Source of the DNA: Bathymodiolus brooksi thiotrophic gill symbiont
Lineage (GTDB): Bacteria; Pseudomonadota; Gammaproteobacteria; PS1; Pseudothioglobaceae
Length of the DNA: 12,799 nucleotides
Assembly: GCF_903642095.1 (NCBI RefSeq)
Contig: NZ_CAHJWD020000210.1
Span: 1-12,799, forward strand
Reading direction: 5' to 3'
Shown here piece by piece: positions 6,513-12,799 of the stretch. The notes below the pieces were generated by a model. The model saw nothing but the letters and a program-made list of their open reading frames with translations, had not been told where the DNA came from and made no database searches. The position numbers were made by a program, and so were the translations under genes. How positions within the stretch are numbered: the stretch's first letter is position 1; each line of letters begins with the position of its first letter.

Positions 6513-8777
6513 TTGAAAAAAAATAACAAATCTAAGGAAAAAAATACTACTCAACCTCATTATATCCGTGTCAAAAACGAGGTGCTTTTTATTGCACTCA
6601 TTGCCTTTAGTCTACTTTATCTTATTGCATTAATTACTTACTCGCCAGAGGAAAATCCTTGGTCTGGCGTTGCCCTCAGTGGGGCTACAACTAACTTGGC
6701 AGGTGTTTTTGGTGCTTATTTAGGTGATTTTTCTTTATCAATCTTAGGTTATGGCGCTTATTTAGTCCCAATTTCGCTAACTTGGCTAGGCTACAAAATT
6801 CACAAAAACACCAAGAAAAAACCAAATAGTCGCCTCATTATTTCCATTCGACTTATTGCCACTATTATATTATTTGCTTCTAGCACAGCACTACTAACAC
6901 AAAATACACCTCTCCCCGCTGGTGGCTCAGTTGGTGATATGACACACAATTACTTTGGTCTGTTGTTTGGATCAGCATCATTGCTTATTTATCTGGGCAT
7001 TATGATGATTAGTTTTAGCGTTGCTAGTGCTACTTCATGGAACAGCATTCTTACTTCTGTTGGCAAAATACTTGGTAAGTTATATGCCAGTTTTGTGCGA
7101 CATCGTGCAAAATATGAGGCAAAAAAAGTCGCCAAAGCCTTTGCTGAGGCACAGCAAGCCAAAGCCCCAAAACCCAGTCCATTAACGGCTCAAAAGAACA
7201 TACCTCCAAAAAAAATCAAAGCGGTGGCGAATTTCAATCTATTTAACGGCGTAACTTCAAGTGGGTTGCCTGATTTGTCACTGCTTGATGAAGTCAAAGT
7301 CAATATTAAAGGCTATTCTGAACAAGAACTTGAAGAAATATCCCGTCAAGTAGAGCTTAAACTCAAAGACTTTGGCTTTGATGTAACTACTACTGCAGTA
7401 ACACCAGGGCCTGTCATTACACAATTTGAACTTTCTCTCGCACCGGGTGTTAAAGTATCACAGATTATGAATTTAAACAAAGATTTAGCACGTGCTTTAT
7501 TGGTTGAAAGCGTTCGCATTGTTGATGTCATTCCCGGTAAACCTGTGATTGGTTTAGAAATCCCAAATACCGAGCGAGAAACAATTGGGTTAAAAGAAAT
7601 TTTATCCAGCGAGGTATTTTCCAACTCATCTTCTATGCTCACCATGGCACTCGGCAAAGACATTAACGGGCAACCTATAATAACAAATTTAGCAAAAATG
7701 CCACATTTGTTAGTGGCAGGTGCAACGGGTATGGGAAAATCTGTTGGGCTAAATGCTATGATTTTAAGTGTGCTTTATAAAGCCACGCCAGAACAAGTAC
7801 GAATGATTATGATTGACCCTAAAATTGTTGAATTATCATGCTATGCAGACACGCCACATTTGCTTACACCCGTTATTACCGATATGAATCAAGCGGCTTC
7901 AGCACTATGGTGGTGTGTCAATGAAATGGAACGCCGCTATTTATTACTGGCTAAATTTGGGGTTCGCAATATTGAAGGCTTTAACGAAAAACTTAAAAAA
8001 TCCAAGGAAAAAGACACGCCATTACTTGACCCAACCTTTAACGAATTAACTGCCGAAGAAGGGGAAAGTGCACCAGAACTAGAATCATTACCACTAATTA
8101 TGCTAGTAATTGATGAGTATGCCGATATGCTAGGCTCACTAGCACAAGAAGACCGTGCCAAGGCCAAGCGTGTAGAGGCACTCATCATACGCCTTGGGCA
8201 AAAAGCGCGTGCTGCTGGCATTCACTTAATCATTGCTACTCAACGCCCAAGTGTTGATGTCATTACTGGTCTTATTAAATCCAATATCCCCTCTCGGGTC
8301 GCTTTTAAAGTTACTTCAAAAGTTGACTCTCGAACAATTCTTGACCAAGGCGGTGCAGAGCAATTATTAGGCATGGGTGATATGCTCTATATGACACCGG
8401 GTATCTCACACCTAACTCGTGTGCATGGTGCCTTTGTTAGTGATGATGAAATTGCACGCGTAGTAGGCTTTTTGCGTGAACACTCTGAAACCAATTATCT
8501 TGACAGCATTGTAAATGCACACAGCGAATCCGCTGGCTCCCACGAAGGCACTGGTGGCGAAAAGGGAGGCGAGATGGATGCCTTGTATGATGAAGCAGTG
8601 CAGATTGTTACCTCATCACGCAAAGCCTCAATTTCAAACCTGCAACGCCACCTACGCATTGGCTACAACCGCTCTGCACGGATTATTGACGATATGGAAG
8701 CTTCAGGTGTTGTCAGCAGTATGAACAGTGCAGGCAATCGACAAGTATTAGCACCAGAACCAATTAACAAGGATTAA
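6513..8777 (+). CDS. ftsK: DNA translocase FtsK
   Basis: FtsK anchors at the septum and pumps DNA toward dif so that XerCD can resolve chromosome dimers. The 754-residue protein has about four membrane segments in residues 23-175 and a short linker of roughly 60 residues (about 190-250), much shorter than in E. coli. The motor follows, with Walker A G-A-T-G-M-G-K-S (403-410), Walker B L-I-M-L-V-I-D-E (528-535) and the A-T-Q-R-P-S motif (575-580). A C-terminal winged-helix gamma domain (about 687-745) would read KOPS sequences. The start is TTG at 6513: a stop lies five codons upstream and no ATG or GTG occurs between that stop and TTG. The next in-frame GTG (V24) falls at the edge of the first membrane segment. 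lolA follows after three bases, a common gammaproteobacterial order. Confidence 0.96.
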   Translation: MKKNNKSKEKNTTQPHYIRVKNEVLFIALIAFSLLYLIALITYSPEENPWSGVALSGATTNLAGVFGAYLGDFSLSILGYGAYLVPISLTWLGYKIHKNTKKKPNSRLIISIRLIATIILFASSTALLTQNTPLPAGGSVGDMTHNYFGLLFGSASLLIYLGIMMISFSVASATSWNSILTSVGKILGKLYASFVRHRAKYEAKKVAKAFAEAQQAKAPKPSPLTAQKNIPPKKIKAVANFNLFNGVTSSGLPDLSLLDEVKVNIKGYSEQELEEISRQVELKLKDFGFDVTTTAVTPGPVITQFELSLAPGVKVSQIMNLNKDLARALLVESVRIVDVIPGKPVIGLEIPNTERETIGLKEILSSEVFSNSSSMLTMALGKDINGQPIITNLAKMPHLLVAGATGMGKSVGLNAMILSVLYKATPEQVRMIMIDPKIVELSCYADTPHLLTPVITDMNQAASALWWCVNEMERRYLLLAKFGVRNIEGFNEKLKKSKEKDTPLLDPTFNELTAEEGESAPELESLPLIMLVIDEYADMLGSLAQEDRAKAKRVEALIIRLGQKARAAGIHLIIATQRPSVDVITGLIKSNIPSRVAFKVTSKVDSRTILDQGGAEQLLGMGDMLYMTPGISHLTRVHGAFVSDDEIARVVGFLREHSETNYLDSIVNAHSESAGSHEGTGGEKGGEMDALYDEAVQIVTSSRKASISNLQRHLRIGYNRSARIIDDMEASGVVSSMNSAGNRQVLAPEPINKD

Positions 8778-8780
8778 AAA

Positions 8781-9362
8781 ATGATTAGACTATTTATTAT
8801 CGCATCCTCCTTATGGGTAAATACAGCACTCAGTGAACGCAACCAGTTTTCCGAATTTTTCAATTCAGTAGAATCACTCAGTGCTAACTTTTCACAAACT
8901 GTTTATGATGAAGGCTACAATTTACTCAGCAGCACAACAGGAAATTTCACCTTCCAACGCCCACAACAACTGCGTTGGCATACCACCCAACCCAACGAAC
9001 AAATATTATTACTAAACAACGATAAATTATGGCTAATTGACACCGAACTTGAACAAGCAGTTTTACAAAAAACCAAAAACTTTACAGAAACCCCTCTTTA
9101 CTGGCTAATCAATAAACCCAGCACCCTTAAAAAGATACCAAAATTTTCTCATCAAGCAGGCGGTATTGACTGGTATTTAGCAAAAGGCAACACCCAATCA
9201 GTGGAATTTGGCTTTCAAAACGGACTATTAAGCGCCATTGTGCTTATCAATAATTTAGAACAAACCGTTAGCGTTTCGTTTGACCAGCTAGACATCAACC
9301 CCAGTATCACACCAAAAACTTTTGAATTGACGATTGACCCAAGTTTTGATATTATTAAATAA
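8781..9362 (+). CDS. lolA: Outer-membrane lipoprotein carrier protein LolA
   Basis: LolA takes lipoproteins released by LolCDE at the inner membrane and carries them across the periplasm to LolB. The 193-residue protein begins with a Sec signal peptide (cleavage probably near residue 18, after N-T-A-L-S). It then shows the LolA pattern: S-L-S-A-N-F-S-Q-T-V near 33-42, G-N-F-T-F-Q-R-P-Q-Q-L-R-W near 54-66, and the N-D-K-L-W segment near 80-84. The length is usual for the family. AAGGA at 8769-8773, inside the end of ftsK, lies seven bases before the ATG. The position just after ftsK supports the call. The rarA gene that often comes next is absent; the next gene, norB, is convergent. Confidence 0.93.
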   Translation: MIRLFIIASSLWVNTALSERNQFSEFFNSVESLSANFSQTVYDEGYNLLSSTTGNFTFQRPQQLRWHTTQPNEQILLLNNDKLWLIDTELEQAVLQKTKNFTETPLYWLINKPSTLKKIPKFSHQAGGIDWYLAKGNTQSVEFGFQNGLLSAIVLINNLEQTVSVSFDQLDINPSITPKTFELTIDPSFDIIK

Positions 9363-9416
9363 GACCTCTATATAAATATGAATGATCAGAAAAATTCATA
9401 TTTATGCAAAGGTCTT
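9361..9416. terminator. Two-tier palindrome between lolA and norB, probable bidirectional terminator
   Basis: An inner 12-base perfect stem (9372-9383 with 9394-9405, ataaatatgaat) has a 10-base loop. Past a three-by-three internal loop it is capped by an outer 7-base stem, AAGACCT (9361-9367) with AGGTCTT (9410-9416). It begins inside the lolA stop codon and ends 16 bases before the norB stop. U-tracts next to the stem are short on both strands, so termination may be weaker than at the other two hairpins here. It could also stabilise 3' ends. Confidence 0.6.
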
Positions 9417-9432
9417 TAACGAAGGTTTTTGT

Positions 9433-11694
9433 TTACTTCTTTGCAGTAAATGCTTTGAATACAAACCATGCAAGCGTAAATACACCCACTGCAAATACAG
9501 TATCACCCGGCACCCTTGCCCAAACTAATGTGTGCATTATATCGCTTTGCATAAATTCAGCACTGCGTGCAGAGACATAACTTTCTGACATACTCTGATA
9601 AGTTTGCCATAGCCCTTGTGGTAATAAAGATAAAAATGTCATCATTGCCAAACCAATATTAAGCGACCAAAAAGTGATGCTCAAAAGTCGATTATCCCAT
9701 TTCTTTATATCAGTCAAACCACGCATAGAATATAACATCAATCCAATGCCCAACATACCATAAACACCAAATAATGCAGCGTGCCCATGATTGGCAGTAA
9801 TATTCAAACCTTGCATATAATAAAGTGCAATCGGTGGGTTAATTAAAAAGCCAAATAACCCTGCACCGACTAAATTCCAGAACAATACCGCACTAAAGAA
9901 CATAAATGGCCAATGATAATTGGTCTGCCAGTCCTGTTGATTTTCCAACTTTTGATGATTATATGCTTCAAAACCAATAACAACCAATGGCACTACTTCA
10001 AGTGCTGAAAAACTAGCACCAACTGCCATAATTGAAATTGGCGTGCCACTCCAATATATATGATGCAAAGTGCCCAATACACCGCCACCTAAAAAGATAA
10101 TCGTGGTAAAAATCACCATTGTAGTGGCAACAGAAGTTCTAAGTAAACCCATACGCACAAACAAAACTGAAATAATAGCAGTAGCAAAAACTTCAAACAC
10201 ACCCTCAACCCAAAGGTGAACCACCCACCAACGCCAATATTCCACAATACTTAAATTGGTATTTTTACCCCACATAAATCCAGCAGCATACAATAAACCG
10301 ATAGAAACAGTTGCAAGCACCACCACAAATAAGAGCGATTTTAGATTTTTATCTTTAAACGCTGGCAGTAAAGCCCTAAGTAATAAAATAACCCACAATA
10401 TCAAGCCAATAAATAAATAAATTTGCCAAAATCGCCCTAAATCTACATATTCATAACCCTGATGTCCAAACCAAAAATTTAGAGTTAAATCATTAATAAA
10501 ACCATTGACCGCCAACCATTGACCTGCAAACGAACCTACTACAATCAGCAACAAACTAAAGAATAAGAAATTTACCCCAAAGCGTTGAAATTTTGGCTCA
10601 TGCCCTGAAATAAGTGGCGCAACATACAATCCTGTTGCCAGCCAAGCAGTTGCAATCCAAAAAACTGCCAGTTGTGTATGCCAAGTTCTGGTTACCACAT
10701 AAGGAATATAATCAGCAATATCGATACCATACAAACCCTGTCCATCAACAGCATAGTGTGCAGTAATAATACCTAATAGCACTTGCGATACAAATAATGC
10801 GGTTACTACCCAAAAATATTTTGCTGTGGCTTTCATTGATGGTGTAATTTTGCTATTTTCAATAAAATCAGCCTTAGCAACGCCTTTTTCAGGTTCTGAA
10901 TGCTGCCGCCATTTGTCAAATTGAGAGGCATAATACCAAACAATGCCACCAATGCCTGCCAATAATAATATAACTGAAATAATGCTCCATAACAAAACCG
11001 ATGGTGGCGGTGTATTGTCTATCAATGGCTCATGAGGCCAATTACTGGTATAAGTAATGTCATCATCAGGACGATTAGTCGATGCTGCCCACGCTGACCA
11101 AAAGAAAAATGCACTTAACTTTCTGGCTTTTTCTTTATCAAGAATAATTTTAATTGGGAAGGCATAATGTTTACGCAACTGTTGATATTCTGGCTTATCA
11201 GAAGTATACAAGTTGATAAAATATTGCTGCGTTTGCATAATTGCCAATGCACGATTTTGACTAATAGTTACTATGCCAGTTACTTTATCGTAAGTATTGG
11301 TACGCATTTCTTCTTTTAAAATAACCTTATGTGCTGCCCGTGTTTGCTGTGGACTGTCCAAATAAAAACTGCCTGATTTTAAAACATCCAACAAAGCAAG
11401 CGCTTCACGATGCAACCAATCAGCACTCCAATCTGGTGCTAAATAACCTCCATGCCCCCAAATTGAGCCTTGTTGCATACCACCAATGGTTTGCCAAATG
11501 TTTTGCCCATCTTCAATATCTTGCTTGTTATAAACAATATCGCCATTTTTTATCTGCACTGCACTTGGTATTGGCGGTGCTTGCTGATAAATCTGCCCAC
11601 CAAGATATAACAAAGTAGAAAAAGATAAAACCAAACTAATGCCTAGCACTACCCATAATCTTTTAATAGTAAAAAAATTTGAATAATTTTTCAC
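9433..11694 (-). CDS. norB: Quinol-dependent nitric oxide reductase (single-subunit qNOR)
   Basis: This membrane enzyme reduces two NO to N2O with quinol electrons. The 753-residue protein has an N-terminal membrane anchor (12-34), a periplasmic cytochrome-c-like region without any C-x-x-C-H heme motif (about 35-230), then about 13 membrane helices. By family alignment, heme b ligands are H339 (W-H-T-Q) and H638, heme b3 ligand is H636 (N-H-G-H), FeB ligands are H493, H544 and H545, and conserved acidic residues are E497 and E565. The intact H544-H545 pair and glutamates favour a true reductase over an NO dismutase. Length and missing heme c mark the qNOR (NorZ) type, so no NorC is needed. 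The start is GTG 11694, fixed by a strong TAAGGAGA (11708-11701) six bases before it. nirK ends 31 bases upstream on the same strand, so co-transcription is likely. Confidence 0.95.
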   Translation of the reverse strand: MKNYSNFFTIKRLWVVLGISLVLSFSTLLYLGGQIYQQAPPIPSAVQIKNGDIVYNKQDIEDGQNIWQTIGGMQQGSIWGHGGYLAPDWSADWLHREALALLDVLKSGSFYLDSPQQTRAAHKVILKEEMRTNTYDKVTGIVTISQNRALAIMQTQQYFINLYTSDKPEYQQLRKHYAFPIKIILDKEKARKLSAFFFWSAWAASTNRPDDDITYTSNWPHEPLIDNTPPPSVLLWSIISVILLLAGIGGIVWYYASQFDKWRQHSEPEKGVAKADFIENSKITPSMKATAKYFWVVTALFVSQVLLGIITAHYAVDGQGLYGIDIADYIPYVVTRTWHTQLAVFWIATAWLATGLYVAPLISGHEPKFQRFGVNFLFFSLLLIVVGSFAGQWLAVNGFINDLTLNFWFGHQGYEYVDLGRFWQIYLFIGLILWVILLLRALLPAFKDKNLKSLLFVVVLATVSIGLLYAAGFMWGKNTNLSIVEYWRWWVVHLWVEGVFEVFATAIISVLFVRMGLLRTSVATTMVIFTTIIFLGGGVLGTLHHIYWSGTPISIMAVGASFSALEVVPLVVIGFEAYNHQKLENQQDWQTNYHWPFMFFSAVLFWNLVGAGLFGFLINPPIALYYMQGLNITANHGHAALFGVYGMLGIGLMLYSMRGLTDIKKWDNRLLSITFWSLNIGLAMMTFLSLLPQGLWQTYQSMSESYVSARSAEFMQSDIMHTLVWARVPGDTVFAVGVFTLAWFVFKAFTAKK

Positions 11695-11700
11695 AGCAAC

Positions 11701-11708
11701 TCTCCTTA
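11701..11708 (-). promoter_or_regulatory. Strong Shine-Dalgarno of norB
   Basis: TAAGGAGA on the minus strand, six bases before a GTG start, is the best ribosome-binding match in the window and settles the norB start. Its AGGAGAG core (11706-11700) is complementary over seven bases to the loop region of the candidate small RNA at 5063-5057. Confidence 0.75.
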
Positions 11709-11725
11709 ATAAAAAATAACTTTAA

Positions 11726-12799
11726 TTATTTAATTTTTCTCGGTGCGATAACCTGCTCCATTAAATCATTATTCCACTCGCCTTCAACAGACACATGAGC
11801 TGCACCACCAAGCATAATTGCCTCAATTAAATTATGGTTAACATACGCATAAATACCTGGCTGCTTAAAAGTATAAATCGCAGCCACTGCTTCGCCACCA
11901 TTTACACTCCAAGTTTCTCGGTCAACTGTCGGTGTGTTATTAAACGATCCACCTGGCCAAACCAAGTCACCATGTCCACCAATTAAGTGAATGCGTGAAT
12001 CTTCATTTGCTTGCGAGTGAATAAATAACACGGTTTCGCCAACTTTGGCTTTCATTGAATTTTTACCCGTTAGTGCACCTTTTTTACCGTTATAAGTAAT
12101 ATGCGTTGGCACCAATTTTTTCATCACTTGTAAAGTGTCGTTCATAGAAAGAACCGCATTAGAATAACGCTTATAATTACCTTTCTCGTCTTTTGGAATA
12201 TACCAGCCTTGCTCGCCCACATAATAAGCCCGGTCATAAGTTACTGACTTACCTTTATTGTCTTTTAGCCCATCTTTCGGCAAAATCATAATGGCTCCAT
12301 ACATACCTGAAACTACATGATAAGGAATCATAACGCCACCCGGTGCACAATGATAAACATAAGTGCCCGGCTTATCTGCTTTAAAGCGCAAAACCACTTC
12401 CTCTCCCGGTGCCACTTTAGTCAAAGCACCGCCGCCTAGTGCGCCAGTTGCAGAATGAAAATCAATATTATGCACCAAAAAATTAGATTTTGGATTTTTT
12501 AGCGTCAATTCTACATAATCTCCTTCATGCACCACTATTAATGGGCCGGGATTAGAGCCATTAAAAGTCATTGCTTGAACAAATACACCCGGCTCAATTT
12601 CAATTTCTTTTTCTTCGATTACCATTTCCATTTCAATAATTCTGGGACTGCCTGAATATTTTTGCTTATGCTTAGGTAAAAATGGCGGTGTAACTAATGT
12701 TTGTTTTACACGCTCCAAACCCTTTAAATTAGACTCAACGCCAATATTGGCAATATAAGATTCTGCCCCCGCCTCTGCCATTGCAACATTTGACAATAA
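11726..12799 (-). CDS. nirK: Copper-containing nitrite reductase NirK, 5' end cut off
   Basis: NirK reduces nitrite to NO in the periplasm. Two cupredoxin domains are present. Counting from the codon at 12796, type 1 copper ligands are H109, C150, H160 and M165, and type 2 ligands are H114, H149 and H321. The catalytic pair is D112 and H270, with I272 at the substrate pocket. All are seen in their usual settings ([37 protein letters not shown]). This is the classic two-domain type without a fused cytochrome or extra cupredoxin. The frame is open to the right edge, and the first visible residues (L-S-N-V-A-M-A before E-A-G-A) look like the end of a signal peptide. The TTG at 12796 is therefore probably not the real start, and only about the signal peptide is missing. 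norB follows. Confidence 0.96.
   Translation of the reverse strand, partial: LLSNVAMAEAGAESYIANIGVESNLKGLERVKQTLVTPPFLPKHKQKYSGSPRIIEMEMVIEEKEIEIEPGVFVQAMTFNGSNPGPLIVVHEGDYVELTLKNPKSNFLVHNIDFHSATGALGGGALTKVAPGEEVVLRFKADKPGTYVYHCAPGGVMIPYHVVSGMYGAIMILPKDGLKDNKGKSVTYDRAYYVGEQGWYIPKDEKGNYKRYSNAVLSMNDTLQVMKKLVPTHITYNGKKGALTGKNSMKAKVGETVLFIHSQANEDSRIHLIGGHGDLVWPGGSFNNTPTVDRETWSVNGGEAVAAIYTFKQPGIYAYVNHNLIEAIMLGGAAHVSVEGEWNNDLMEQVIAPRKIK

Noticed and set aside
11331..11618. 95-codon plus-strand frame inside norB
   Set aside because: Antisense shadow of norB with no start signal or family resemblance.
9433..11694. NO dismutase (NOD) in place of NO reductase
   Set aside because: The FeB histidine pair and the conserved glutamates expected of a working qNOR are present; NOD proteins have substitutions at these sites.

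Overview
This is an AT-rich gammaproteobacterial chromosome segment. It carries housekeeping genes and, at its right end, two steps of denitrification. The ruvX-pyrB pair, a UPF0149/YgfB protein and the adjacent ftsK-lolA genes are typical of Gammaproteobacteria. Low G+C, short intergenic gaps and a nirK-norB pair would suit a sulfur-oxidising marine lineage of the SUP05/Thioglobus or mussel/clam-symbiont type. That placement is an inference from gene content, not a computed phylogeny.

Left part (1-4913). A gene cut by the left edge encodes a Tll0287-like (DUF3365) c-type heme protein with a long D-K-M repeat linker. Convergent to it is apbE, a lipoprotein flavin transferase. Its start codon overlaps the 5' end of a divergent lytic transglycosylase gene by 14 bases. 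The transglycosylase gene leads a tightly packed plus-strand series: mltB-like, ruvX, pyrB (20-base overlap with ruvX) and a ygfB-like gene.

Middle (4914-5506). This gene-poor stretch holds the most interesting signal. A minus-strand candidate small RNA (about 5093 to 4947) has its own extended -10 promoter, a 5' three-helix domain with two C/U-rich hairpins, a second hairpin that can pair in alternative ways, and a strong intrinsic terminator shared with the convergent ygfB-like gene. Next come an unexplained stretch of about 235 bases, a terminator, and a complete tRNA-Phe(GAA) with encoded CCA.

Right part (5507-12799). trxB (thioredoxin reductase) is divergent from ftsK-lolA (chromosome translocase and outer-membrane lipoprotein carrier). 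A two-tier palindrome separates lolA from the convergent norB. norB encodes a single-subunit, quinol-type nitric oxide reductase. nirK, a copper nitrite reductase, lies just upstream of norB on the same strand and runs off the right edge. Together they would convert nitrite to NO in the periplasm and NO to N2O at the membrane.

Start codons are often non-ATG (GTG for ruvX and norB, TTG for ftsK). Several starts were placed from signal sequences or Shine-Dalgarno matches rather than from the longest open frame.
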